NCBI GenBank assembly: GCA_964522665.1
Contig: CAZFVY010000122.1
Span: 1 to 19,558, forward strand
Source: CAZFVY01 sp964522665
GTDB taxonomy: Bacteria; Verrucomicrobiota; Verrucomicrobiia; Limisphaerales; CAZFVY01
Direction: 5' to 3'
Length of the DNA stretch: 19,558 nt
Shown: positions 1-8,315 of the stretch, piece after piece
Position numbering within the stretch: position 1 is the stretch's first letter
Layout: each line of letters begins with the position of its first letter
Translations under genes and position numbers: made by a program
The notes under the pieces: generated by a model
What the model was told of the DNA's origin: nothing
Databases searched by the model: none
What the model saw: only the letters and a program-made list of their open reading frames with translations

Positions 1-1
1 T

Positions 2-1531
2 GGTAACCTGGACCTCATCATGTCGTCGATCGGATTCGCCGACTCGCTCCGCTATTTCCACAACAATGGCGACGGCACGTTCGCCGACTGGACCGACCGC
101 GCGGGCCTGTTGAACGAGTTTGGCGGGCTTAATTTGATTCAGGCGGATTACAACAACGACGGGTTCCTCGATGTGCTGGTCTTGCGGGGCGCCTGGATGA
201 AGACCGCGGGGCATTTTCCGGTTTCGCTGCTGCGCAACAATGGCAATGGGACGTTTGACGACGTGACCGAGGAGGCCGGTTTGTTGCGCTTTCGTCCAAC
301 GCAGACCGCGGTTTGGTTTGACTTCAACAATGATGGCTGGCTCGATCTTTTTATCGGGAACGAGTCATCCAAGGGAGACCGGAATCCGTGCGAGCTTTTT
401 CGCAACAACGGCGACGGAACGTTCACGGAATGCGCCGCGGCGTGCGGCGTCGCGAATGTTGGCTTTGTAAAAGGGGTCGTCAGCGCCGACTTTAATAACG
501 ACGGACGTCCCGATCTCTATCTCTCGCGCCTCGGCCAGCCGAACGTGCTGTACCGGAACGATGGCCCCAAGGACCCGTCCAAAGGCTCGCGCGGCGATTG
601 GGCGTTCACCGATGTCGCCGCGCAGGCGGGCGTCACCGAGCCGATGTACAGTTTTCCCTGCTGGTTTTTTGACTACGACAACGACGGCTGGCCGGATATC
701 TTTGTCGCGGGCTACCACATCACCGACGCCGGCGACATCGCCGCGGATTACCTGGGACTTCCCAGCGCCGGCGAACGCGCCCGCCTTTATCACAATAACC
801 GCGACGGAACATTTACGGATGCGTCGATGGAAGCGGGCCTGTCGAAAGTGCTGCACGCCATGGGCTGCAACTTCGGTGATCTCGATAACGACGGTTACCT
901 TGATTTCTATCTCGGCACGGGCGATCCGAATCTTTCGACGCTTGTTCCCAATCGAATGTTCCGCAACGCGGGCGGAAAAGTCTTCCAGGACGTGACGACC
1001 TCCGGCGGCTTCGGGCATTTGCAGAAGGGCCATGCGGTCGCCTTCGGCGATATCGACAACGACGGCGATCAGGACGTTTACGAGGTCATGGGCGGGGCCT
1101 ATACCGGCGACACGGCGTTCAACGTATTATTCGAGAATCCTGGTCATGGCAACCACTGGATCACGCTCAAGCTCGAAGGCGTTCAATCCAACCGGGGGGC
1201 GATTGGCGCGCGGATCAAAGTGATCGCCGAAACCGCCGATGGACCGCGGGAGATTCACCGCACGGTCGGCAGCGGGGGAAGCTTTGGAGCCAATCCCTTG
1301 CGGCAGGAGATCGGTCTCGGCGAGGCGAAGGCGATCCGCGCCGTCGAGATATTCTGGCCGGTGACCGGCCAGACTCAAGCGCTGAAGAATCTGCCGATGG
1401 ACCACTTTTACCGGGTGCGCGAAGGGGCCGCCGAAGCGACGCCTTGGGACCTCAAGAGCTTCAAGCTCGCCGTCGATCCCGCGAAGGCCCACATGCATCA
1501 TCACCCCGGCGCAGGCACGGCCAGCCCGTAA
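2..1531 (+). CDS. CRTAC1-like FG-GAP/VCBS repeat protein with C-terminal ASPIC/UnbV domain (5' end outside window)
   Basis: The reading frame is open from the first bases of the window, where it encodes a G-N-L-D-L repeat remnant, so the true start lies upstream; the ATG at 20 is internal. Six FG-GAP/VCBS-type loops of the form D-x-(N/D)-N-D-G are visible, their first Asp codons at 146, 320, 488, 671, 878 and 1049. Such loops bind calcium in integrin-type beta-propellers. The C-terminal part (about 1155-1430) is an ASPIC/UnbV domain with S-N-R-G-A-I-G-A-R, a G-S-G-G-S-F-G segment and a closing WPVTGQ. The protein ends in a His-rich tail. Family members are usually exported surface or periplasmic proteins of unknown function, but any signal peptide is outside the window. 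The family call is firm; no specific function can be assigned. Confidence 0.9.
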   Translation, partial: GNLDLIMSSIGFADSLRYFHNNGDGTFADWTDRAGLLNEFGGLNLIQADYNNDGFLDVLVLRGAWMKTAGHFPVSLLRNNGNGTFDDVTEEAGLLRFRPTQTAVWFDFNNDGWLDLFIGNESSKGDRNPCELFRNNGDGTFTECAAACGVANVGFVKGVVSADFNNDGRPDLYLSRLGQPNVLYRNDGPKDPSKGSRGDWAFTDVAAQAGVTEPMYSFPCWFFDYDNDGWPDIFVAGYHITDAGDIAADYLGLPSAGERARLYHNNRDGTFTDASMEAGLSKVLHAMGCNFGDLDNDGYLDFYLGTGDPNLSTLVPNRMFRNAGGKVFQDVTTSGGFGHLQKGHAVAFGDIDNDGDQDVYEVMGGAYTGDTAFNVLFENPGHGNHWITLKLEGVQSNRGAIGARIKVIAETADGPREIHRTVGSGGSFGANPLRQEIGLGEAKAIRAVEIFWPVTGQTQALKNLPMDHFYRVREGAAEATPWDLKSFKLAVDPAKAHMHHHPGAGTASP

Positions 1532-1560
1532 ACGCCGACCCGTCGGTTTGGCACGCGCTC

Positions 1561-1579
1561 GACGGCGTATTCGGCCGTC
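1561..1579. terminator. Short hairpin between two convergent genes, weak terminator candidate
   Basis: GACGGC and GCCGTC form a perfect 6-bp stem around a 7-nt loop. The element lies in the 46-bp gap between the plus-strand FG-GAP gene and the minus-strand GNAT gene and runs into the latter's stop codon. No U-tract follows on either strand, so intrinsic termination is only a guess based on position. Confidence 0.2.
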
Positions 1580-2222
1580 ACATCGGCGCCAGGCCCGATG
1601 GTGATTTTTGCAGCCGCGCCCGGTTCTGCGCGACCTTGGCGACGAAATAGATCACGAGCATGAAAAGCGCGAGCGCGACCAACCCGGCGACCCATTTCAT
1701 GACGCGGGCTTGGCGAAGCATCCGTTCGCTGTTCTCGCGCTCTTGCATCTGAAAAACCTCAAATTCCTTTTCAATCGAGAAGACCGCGGGATTCTCTTCC
1801 CTGAGTTGATGCGCCAGCCACGGCTGGGTGCCGGCGCCGAAACTAGCCGGCCGCTTGACTGCCGCCTCCGGCGTCACCTCGGTGAAACCGCTATGTTTCC
1901 AGAAGGGGGCGGTTTCTTGGGTCCAAAGGCGAACGAGGCCGTGGTTCCGCGCGACGTTTTGGAGACGGCCGAGCAGTTCCGCCCGATGCTCGTCCTCCAA
2001 CTCTGGATGAGTCAGCGCTTCGCTATGGACGCGCCCCTGTTTGCCGTCGATTTGCAGGCCGATGGCGCCCAGCAGCTCGTAATCGGGGCCGATCAGGAGT
2101 TGGAATTCCGTCAGACGTTTCTCTAATTCTTCCGCGGGCAGGGACGCCCGGCGCCAGAGTTCCATCAGGGCCTCCAGGTCATCCACGTTGGCGCGACGCA
2201 AGACGCACGGCGATGGATTCAT
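1578..2222 (-). CDS. GNAT-fold acetyltransferase-like protein with C-terminal membrane anchor
   Basis: The 214-aa product starts like a GNAT protein: residues 7-30 read LRRANVDDLEALMELW, a typical beta1-alpha1 segment. A central strand, LLGAIGLQIDG (50-60), follows. FWKHSGF (107-113) matches the Phe/Tyr-x-x-x-Gly-Phe signature near the end of GNAT folds. After this come a charged, probably helical stretch (about 150-175) and one hydrophobic segment (177-196), WVAGLVALALFMLVIYFVAK, followed by a basic tail. The catalytic half should therefore face the cytoplasm from a single C-terminal anchor. A TTG two codons upstream (2228) is an alternative start; ATG was preferred, and neither has a clear Shine-Dalgarno. 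The acetyl-CoA loop (Q/R-x-x-G-x-G/A) is not clearly visible, so activity is uncertain. The gene is divergent from the ABC pair. Confidence 0.7.
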   Translation of the reverse strand: MNPSPCVLRRANVDDLEALMELWRRASLPAEELEKRLTEFQLLIGPDYELLGAIGLQIDGKQGRVHSEALTHPELEDEHRAELLGRLQNVARNHGLVRLWTQETAPFWKHSGFTEVTPEAAVKRPASFGAGTQPWLAHQLREENPAVFSIEKEFEVFQMQERENSERMLRQARVMKWVAGLVALALFMLVIYFVAKVAQNRARLQKSPSGLAPM

Positions 2223-2420
2223 GGCCAAAGTCTAGCGTCGCCGCGGCGAAGGGTAAAGATTTTGATGGAAAAACCGGCCCGTTGCGTGAATCTATCGCCG
2301 CTCGTGAATCAGACCTGGCCCATTCCAACGACGACGCGCGGCGCCCTCTTCGGCGCGTGGCGGAATCGCGTACCGCTGCCCGGCGGCGGTCGCTCAGTCT
2401 CGGCGCCGTAACCCATCGCC

Positions 2421-4181
2421 ATGTCCGAGACGGTGACACCCAAGCCTCGGTTTGAGGCGAGTAATCTGCTGGGCATTATTGCCTTTCTGCGGAAGTACCC
2501 CCGTGAAGTGACGGTCTCGATCACGCTGTTGTTGATCAACATCAGCATCGAGATGTCACTCCCGCAAATCCTCGGCAGCGCCATTACGAATTTGCGTTGG
2601 CACGTCGAATGGGGGGCGGAATTCTCACCTTATACCTACGTTTCGTTATTCGTATCCCTGGTGCTGGTCCGGGCGGGCGTCGGGTATATCCTCGGCCCAA
2701 TCCGCAATTTATTGGTTCAGCGGACGCTCAGCGACATCCGGGGCGCGATCTACGACGCCATCCAGCGCCTCGCGTTCCGTTACCACGACAAATCCAGCAG
2801 CGGTGAACTGATCTCCCGTTCCACGACCGACGTCTGGCGGCTGCAGGACTTTTTCTACGCGTGTCTGTTTCTCAGCATCGACATCGGGGTTTCGTTGATC
2901 GTGACGACGTGCCTGATCTTTGCCACGTCGCCTTTGCTGGGCTGCATCGCCGTTCTGACCATGGCGCCGACGATCGGCTTGATCATATTTTACGCGAGCG
3001 TCCTGGAGCCAAAATGGCGCAACGTGCATGATCTGCATGGCGCGATGACCACAGTCATCCAGGAAAACATCGCCGGCGTCCGGGTGGTCAAAGCGTTCGC
3101 GCGCGAATCCGCCGAGGTGAGCAAATTCCGCGAAAAGAAGGACCGCTTCGTCGGCACGTTGCTCGAAACGGTGAACTACTGGGCCGCGCGCGTCCCATTC
3201 GCCCAGTTCATCTACGGCTTAAGCCTTCCGCTGGTGCTTTGGCTCGGCGGGCGCAAGGTTATTCAAGGCAGTCTGCCGATCGGTGATCTCGCCAAGGTGG
3301 TGTTCTACCTGATGGCGATCGGGCATCGGGTCGGCATGGTGGGGCAGTTCACGAACATTATTCAGAACGCCAGCGCCAGCGCCGGGCGCATCCTGGAAGT
3401 CCTGCGCGAACCGCAAGCAATCAAGAGCGGCAAACGGCACCTTCCTCCCGGCCGCGGCACGGTCAGGTTCGAGGACGTTGGCTTCCATTACGCGGACAAC
3501 AAACCGGCTTTGGCGGGCGTTACGTTCGAGGCCCATCCGGGTCAAACGGTCGCGATCGTCGGTCCGACCGGCTCGGGCAAAACGACGTTGGTGAATCTGA
3601 TTCCCCGTTTCTATGACGTGACGACGGGTCGCGTGCTGGTCGATGGCGCCGACGTGCGGGAATTGGACCTCAAACAATTGCGCCATAGCGTCAGCGTGAT
3701 TTTTCAGGAGACGTTTCTATTCAGCGCCAGCGTGGCCGAGAATATCGCCTACGGCCGTCCGCAGGCGAGCCGCGAGGAAATCGAAGAGTGCGCCCGGGTG
3801 GCGCAGGCGCATGAATTCATCAGCCAACTCGAAGACGGTTACGAAACGATGGTGGGCGAACGGGGCGTTACCCTGAGCGGTGGACAGAAGCAGCGCTTGG
3901 CGATCGCCCGGGCATTCCTGATGGACCCGCGGATACTGATCCTCGATGACGCCACCGCGAGCGTGGATTCGCAGACCGAACGCCTGATTCAAGAAGCCAT
4001 GACCCGGCTGTGCGAGGGGCGCACGACATTTGTGATCGCCCACCGTTTTTCGACGGTGCAGCACGCCGACTTGATTTTAGTCCTGAAGGAGGGGCGGTTG
4101 GTCGAACGCGGCGCCCATGCGGAATTGAGCCGCGCTGGCGGATTCTATGGCGAAATATTCCGGCAGCAAATGAAGAACTAG
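2421..4181 (+). CDS. ABC exporter half-transporter, subunit with non-canonical Walker B (Asp for catalytic Glu)
   Basis: This 586-aa type IV ABC half-transporter has an N-terminal transmembrane domain with six predicted helices (the first four near residues 29-50, 72-92, 144-167 and 172-194, two more between about 258 and 310). A C-terminal ATPase domain follows: Walker A GPTGSGKT at 381-388, Q-loop Gln429, signature LSGGQ at 485-489, Walker B ending in Asp509 and switch His541. The residue after the Walker B Asp is Asp510, where hydrolysing sites have Glu. In heterodimeric exporters such as TM287/288 and BmrCD this marks the subunit that contributes Walker A/B to the degenerate site. The next gene begins 16 bp downstream and has the matching defect. 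The ATG at 2421 gives a normal cytoplasmic lead-in of about 28 residues. The substrate cannot be read from the sequence; lipids or drugs are typical. Confidence 0.93.
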   Translation: MSETVTPKPRFEASNLLGIIAFLRKYPREVTVSITLLLINISIEMSLPQILGSAITNLRWHVEWGAEFSPYTYVSLFVSLVLVRAGVGYILGPIRNLLVQRTLSDIRGAIYDAIQRLAFRYHDKSSSGELISRSTTDVWRLQDFFYACLFLSIDIGVSLIVTTCLIFATSPLLGCIAVLTMAPTIGLIIFYASVLEPKWRNVHDLHGAMTTVIQENIAGVRVVKAFARESAEVSKFREKKDRFVGTLLETVNYWAARVPFAQFIYGLSLPLVLWLGGRKVIQGSLPIGDLAKVVFYLMAIGHRVGMVGQFTNIIQNASASAGRILEVLREPQAIKSGKRHLPPGRGTVRFEDVGFHYADNKPALAGVTFEAHPGQTVAIVGPTGSGKTTLVNLIPRFYDVTTGRVLVDGADVRELDLKQLRHSVSVIFQETFLFSASVAENIAYGRPQASREEIEECARVAQAHEFISQLEDGYETMVGERGVTLSGGQKQRLAIARAFLMDPRILILDDATASVDSQTERLIQEAMTRLCEGRTTFVIAHRFSTVQHADLILVLKEGRLVERGAHAELSRAGGFYGEIFRQQMKN

Positions 4182-4197
4182 CGAGCGCGATCCCGTC

Positions 4198-6000
4198 ATG
4201 GCCACCAAAGAAGAAATCGAATTGGAAGAGCAGTTCGCCCAGAAGCGAATGGGCTGGGCGACCTTCCGTCGATTGACGAGCTACCTGCGGCCGTACCGGC
4301 GGCTCTTCTATTGGAACCTGCTCTTCACGTTGCTGGCGACGGCGTCGCAGTTGTTGGGGCCGAAGTTTATTCAGATCGGCATCGACCGGTATTTGACGAA
4401 CGTGACCGCGCCGGCGGCGGCCTCCCGCGGGATCTTTATCATCAGCTTCATTTACCTCGGGAATCTGCTCCTGGGTTGGTACCTGTCGGTCATCCAGGTC
4501 AAGAGCGCCATCAGCGTCGGCCAGGGCGCGATGAACGATCTGCGCCTGGCGGTGTTCGAGCATATCCAACGACTTTCCCTGAACTACTTCGACAAGACGC
4601 ACCAGGGACGAATCATCAGTCGCGCGGATACCGACATCGATTCCCTGGACCGCATCCTGACGTGGGGCGCCAATCAATTGTTGGCCAGCGCCCTGACCTT
4701 GCTGGGCGTGCTGATTCTGATGATGCAGTATGATTGGCGCTTGTGCCTGGCGGTCACGGTGGTATTGCCACCGCTCTGGCTGGCGACGCGCGCGTTCCAT
4801 GTGCACGGCATGCGGGCCTATCGGAAAGTACGCGAACATTCGTCGCGCATCACCTCCGCGTTGGCGGACAACATCGCCGGTGTCCGCGTATCGCAGGCCT
4901 TCTCGCGCGAGGAAGAAAACCTCGCGCGCTTTCACCAGATTCAGGAGCGTTACCGGGAGAATTTTCTCGTCGCGGCGCGCATCTTCCACACCTACATGCC
5001 GTTCCTCGGACTGATGTCGGGCCTCGGGACGGCGATCATTCTAGGCTATGGCGGCGTGCTGGTGATGCACCACTCCATTACCGTCGGGCAATTGGCCGCG
5101 TTCATCCTTTATTTGGGAATGTTCTTCGGGCCGATCCAAACGATGGGGGACCTTTACAACGCGGTGCTTTCGACCGCGGCCAGCGCGGAGCGCATCTTTC
5201 AATTGTTGGATACCCTGCCGCAGGTTCGCAATCGACCGGGCGCGGCCGCGTTGCCGCCGATTCAAGGGCACATCATCTTTGACAAGGTCCACTTTCGCTA
5301 CGACTCGGCGCCGCCCGACACCTGGACGCTTAAGGACATCAGCTTCGAGGCCAAGCCGGGACTCACCGTGGCGCTCGTCGGGGCCACCGGGTCCGGCAAA
5401 ACGAGCATCATCAGTCTCATCACCCGGTTTTACGAACCGCAGCTCGGGCGCATCACGATGGACGGCATCGACCTCCAGGACGCCACGATTGAGTCACTCC
5501 ACGAGCAAATCGGCATCGTGACGCAAGAGAATTTCCTCTTCACGGGAACGGTGATGGAGAATCTCAAGTTCGGACGGCCGCTGGCCACGGACCCGGAGGT
5601 GATCCAGGCGGCGCAAACTCTGGGCGCGCACGAGATAATCCAGCGTTTTGAGAAAGCCTACGAAACCAAGGTGGCCGAACGCGGCTCAAATTTCAGCGCC
5701 GGGGAGCGTCAATTGCTCTGTTTTGTGCGCGCTATGGTGGCGCGGCCGCGGATTCTGATCCTGGACGAGGCGACCAGCGCTGTGGATCCGCACACGGAAT
5801 CCATTATTCAGCACGCCCTCGAGAAATTGTTCGAGCGGCGCACCAGCTTCGTGATCGCGCATCGGCTATCAACGGTTCGCAACGCGCACAAGATTCTGAT
5901 GCTCGATCGGGGCGAAATCGTCGAACGCGGAAGCCACGACCAACTGATCGCGCAAGGGGGCCGGTATGCCAAGCTATACGCCGAGTTTATCCGTCACTAA
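4198..6000 (+). CDS. ABC exporter half-transporter, partner subunit with degenerate signature motif
   Basis: This 600-aa half-transporter begins with an acidic/amphipathic lead (residues 1-20) and TSYLRPYRR before helix 1, as in the YheH/TM288-type subunits. The ATPase domain has Walker A GATGSGKT at 395-402, Q-loop Gln443, Walker B Asp523 with canonical catalytic Glu524, and switch His555. The signature motif reads FSAGE (499-503) instead of LSGGQ. Pairing with the upstream subunit would give one canonical site (this Walker A/B with the partner's LSGGQ) and one degenerate site (the partner's Asp510 with this FSAGE). The 16-bp spacing implies co-transcription and probably translational coupling. 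The gene ends 45 bp from the convergent CLC gene. The cargo is unknown. Confidence 0.93.
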   Translation: MATKEEIELEEQFAQKRMGWATFRRLTSYLRPYRRLFYWNLLFTLLATASQLLGPKFIQIGIDRYLTNVTAPAAASRGIFIISFIYLGNLLLGWYLSVIQVKSAISVGQGAMNDLRLAVFEHIQRLSLNYFDKTHQGRIISRADTDIDSLDRILTWGANQLLASALTLLGVLILMMQYDWRLCLAVTVVLPPLWLATRAFHVHGMRAYRKVREHSSRITSALADNIAGVRVSQAFSREEENLARFHQIQERYRENFLVAARIFHTYMPFLGLMSGLGTAIILGYGGVLVMHHSITVGQLAAFILYLGMFFGPIQTMGDLYNAVLSTAASAERIFQLLDTLPQVRNRPGAAALPPIQGHIIFDKVHFRYDSAPPDTWTLKDISFEAKPGLTVALVGATGSGKTSIISLITRFYEPQLGRITMDGIDLQDATIESLHEQIGIVTQENFLFTGTVMENLKFGRPLATDPEVIQAAQTLGAHEIIQRFEKAYETKVAERGSNFSAGERQLLCFVRAMVARPRILILDEATSAVDPHTESIIQHALEKLFERRTSFVIAHRLSTVRNAHKILMLDRGEIVERGSHDQLIAQGGRYAKLYAEFIRH

Positions 6001-6045
6001 ATCGAACGCGCCGGAGCATCGCATCGTTAATTGGCGCGCGACGGA

Positions 6046-7809
6046 TCATCCCCGCTCGCGCAATTGTTCCTCTTCCATCACTTTGAGCCGGGCGCCCATA
6101 ACGTCCGCGCGGCCCAAATAGCCGACGACGCGGTTGGTCTCCCGCCGGTCAACCACGGGCAGGCGTCCGACGCGGTGCTTGAGCATCTTGTTGATCGCGT
6201 CATCCAGCGGTTCGTCAGCGAACGTCACGACCGGGTTGCGCTTGCCGGCGTCCAGCGCGCTCATGGCTCCCAGGGGATCGCGCTGAAGCGCCCGCACCAA
6301 GTCGCCGCGGGTAATGATCCCTTCGAGCTGGCGCCGTTCATCGATCAAAAGTGTGCCTTGGCGTTGGGTCAACTCCGGGTCGTTTTTCGCGATGCGGGAG
6401 GAGAGTTCGCCGACGGTGATCGTGGAAGGCGCCATCGGCGGGTCCTTGAACATCACTTCACCAACCCGCGTCAAGGCGAACGAGTCGATGCTGTACTCGC
6501 GCGTGATATGGTGACCGCGACGGGCCATTTTTTCGGTGAGGATCGAACGGCGGAGCAGCAGCACGGTGACCCCGAGGGCCGCGACGCTGCCGATGAGCAA
6601 CGCCGGCAGCGCGTTGAGGTCATGGGTCAATTCCAACGCAAAAACAATCGCGGTAAACGGCGAACGCATCGTGCCGCCCATCATGGCCGCCATGCCGATC
6701 ATCGCCCATAGACCGGTGTCGCCCGTGGGCATCCAATGCGCGATCAACGCGCCGAGCGCGCCGCCCAAGATGAGCAACGGAGCCAGCACGCCACCGGAGG
6801 TTCCCGACCCGAGGGCGATCGCCCATACCAGGGCCTTGCCGATCAACAGGCCGAGCAAGGCGGAGCCGACGAGTTGTCCGCGCAACAACGCGCCGATGAG
6901 ATTGTATCCGACGCCCAGGACCCGTGGGTCGATCAGACCGCCGATGCCGACGAACAAACCGCCGATGGCCGGCCACCACATCCAATGGATGGGCAGCTTT
7001 TGGAACGCGTCTTCGACGCCGTAAACCAACGCGGTCAATCCGCCGGAGGCTAATCCTGCGGCGACGCCGACCAGCAGGGCCACGCCCAAGCCTAACGCGC
7101 TGACCGGATCATGCGGCGCGACGGCGAAGATCGGCCCGGCGCCCAGCAGCGGCACGCGGCAAGCTGACGCCACGATCGAGGCGAGCGCCACGGGAATGAA
7201 GCTGCGCGGTTTCCATTCGAAAAGCAGCAATTCCACCGCGAGCAACACCGCCGCCACCGGGGTCGCGAAAACCGCCGACATGCCCGCCGCCGCGCCCGCC
7301 ACCAACAAGGTTTTTCGTTCCGCGGCCGACAGATGAAAACACTGCGCGAAAATTGAACCGAGAGCTCCCCCGGTCATGATAATCGGGCCTTCGGCGCCGA
7401 ACGGACCGCCGGTGCCAATGGAGATCGCCGACGAAAGCGGTTTCAGGAGCGCGACTTTCACCGGGATGCGGCTCCGTCCAATCAAGATGGCTTCCAGCGC
7501 TTCCGGAATCCCGTGGCCGCGGATCTTCTCCGAGCCGTAGCGCGCCATCAGGCCGATGATCAATGCGCCGACGACGGGAACGATGACCACCCAGTAGCCC
7601 AGGTGATGGCCCTCCGGCGACGCCGCCGCGGCTGAGATGCGGTGATAAAAGGCCAGGTTCGTGATGACGGCGATCAGCCACAATAGTCCGGCGGCGACCA
7701 GGGCGCCGATAGCGCCGATGGCGACCGCCATCGCGGAGAGTACCAGCACGCGGGAGTCGGTGGTGAAATCAGAAAGGGAATCCTCAATGTGTTCAACGTG
7801 TTCACTCAT
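6046..7809 (-). CDS. CLC-family chloride channel/transporter with C-terminal CBS pair
   Basis: This 587-aa integral membrane protein moves chloride or a similar anion, as a channel or as a H+/anion antiporter. The N-terminal ~420 residues carry the CLC pore: GHGIP (98-102, the GSGIP selectivity loop with His for Ser), GAEGP (138-142) with gating glutamate Glu140, and GSGTSGGVLAP (335-343), which matches the third anion-binding loop. Two CBS domains follow at about 450-511 and 523-580; these usually bind adenine nucleotides and regulate the pore. Aligning TPVAAVLLAVELL with the E. coli protein puts Leu194 at the internal proton glutamate position. The ATG at 7809 was chosen because the 52 codons upstream of it are not membrane-like and reach toward a repeat. 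The gene converges with the ABC pair. Confidence 0.93.
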   Translation of the reverse strand: MSEHVEHIEDSLSDFTTDSRVLVLSAMAVAIGAIGALVAAGLLWLIAVITNLAFYHRISAAAASPEGHHLGYWVVIVPVVGALIIGLMARYGSEKIRGHGIPEALEAILIGRSRIPVKVALLKPLSSAISIGTGGPFGAEGPIIMTGGALGSIFAQCFHLSAAERKTLLVAGAAAGMSAVFATPVAAVLLAVELLLFEWKPRSFIPVALASIVASACRVPLLGAGPIFAVAPHDPVSALGLGVALLVGVAAGLASGGLTALVYGVEDAFQKLPIHWMWWPAIGGLFVGIGGLIDPRVLGVGYNLIGALLRGQLVGSALLGLLIGKALVWAIALGSGTSGGVLAPLLILGGALGALIAHWMPTGDTGLWAMIGMAAMMGGTMRSPFTAIVFALELTHDLNALPALLIGSVAALGVTVLLLRRSILTEKMARRGHHITREYSIDSFALTRVGEVMFKDPPMAPSTITVGELSSRIAKNDPELTQRQGTLLIDERRQLEGIITRGDLVRALQRDPLGAMSALDAGKRNPVVTFADEPLDDAINKMLKHRVGRLPVVDRRETNRVVGYLGRADVMGARLKVMEEEQLRERG

Positions 7810-7964
7810 AAAAAAGAAAGAGCGGCGGGGAACCGATTCTCGTTCGGCCCAATCCGCCGCGCGCAATACAAGGATTAGAATATCCCGATTTGGCGTCGGG
7901 ACAAGGGATTTTCCGGCGCCGTTGGCAGCGTTGGCGTTGAAAAGCAGCCCGACGGCGCCCGGCA

Positions 7965-8076
7965 CGACCGGAGAGCGGGCCTGCGACGCGTAGCGGCCAC
8001 GCCTCGCAAGAGGCGTGCGGGATATTTGATCGCGTTAGGCAGGCTGGGCGTGCTGCGGCTCACAGAGCCGCGCGCC
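7965..8076. repeat. Two-hairpin intergenic repeat, copy 1
   Basis: This 112-bp unit is about 90% identical by eye to copy 2. It contains two perfect hairpins: CACGCCTC/GAGGCGTG with a 4-nt loop (7998-8017), and GCGGCTC/GAGCCGC with a 3-nt loop (8055-8071). Both copies begin CGACCGGAG and end GCCGCGCGCC. The layout resembles REP/BIME-like intergenic elements; hairpin repeats of this kind are, as far as recalled, common in Verrucomicrobiota spacers. Confidence 0.8.
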
Positions 8077-8122
8077 GGTAGCGATGGCCCGCCGGGAAAT
8101 GAGGACGCCGGGTTGACCGACG

Positions 8123-8235
8123 CGACCGGAGCGCGGGTCCGCGACGTGTAGCGGCCACGCCTTGCAAGAGGCGTGCGGGATACTTTATCGGGTTCGGCCG
8201 GCTGGGCGTGCTGGCGGCTCACAGAGCCGCGCGCC
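8123..8235. repeat. Two-hairpin intergenic repeat, copy 2
   Basis: This is a direct-orientation copy of the unit at 7965-8076, with roughly a dozen substitutions and one inserted G. The first hairpin (8156-8175) has a C-to-T change in its left arm that still allows a G-U pair. The second hairpin (8214-8230) is unchanged. Structure is therefore kept while sequence drifts. The copy ends 80 bp before the ligA start and may form part of its leader. Confidence 0.8.
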
Positions 8236-8315
8236 GAGGGGACCGCGGTCTCGAGGTTGGGCGTCCACGATTAAATTCGTGCATTGGCGGGCGGTCCCGG
8301 TTTAAGAATTTGGTC

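Larger units (their letters stand above)
7810..8315. other. Divergent spacer between the CLC gene and ligA, repeat-bearing
   Basis: This ~500-bp stretch separates the divergent clc and ligA starts and must hold both promoters. No promoter could be assigned with confidence. Its main content is two copies of a hairpin-rich direct repeat (7965-8076 and 8123-8235), separated by 46 bp. Open frames through it are extensions of the flanking genes without family-like sequence. Confidence 0.6.

Noticed and set aside
365..1033. 222-codon frame antisense to the FG-GAP gene
   Set aside because: The repetitive valine/isoleucine-rich sequence mirrors the D-N-D-G repeats on the other strand.
3868..4989. 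373-codon frame antisense to the two ABC genes
   Set aside because: Composition of an antisense shadow; it spans the junction of two well-supported genes.
6007..6038. CGCGCC/GGCGCG inverted pair between the ABC operon and the CLC gene as a bidirectional terminator
   Set aside because: Only 6 bp with a 20-nt loop and no U-tract; too weak to call.
7810..7965. 52-codon N-terminal extension of the CLC protein
   Set aside because: It is not membrane-like or conserved-looking, and it extends to the edge of the hairpin repeat.
8208..8315. LigA start at the ATG at 8208
   Set aside because: The extra 36 codons run through repeat copy 2 and the leader; LigA proteins start near MTFTEAKTRHAKLAEQ.
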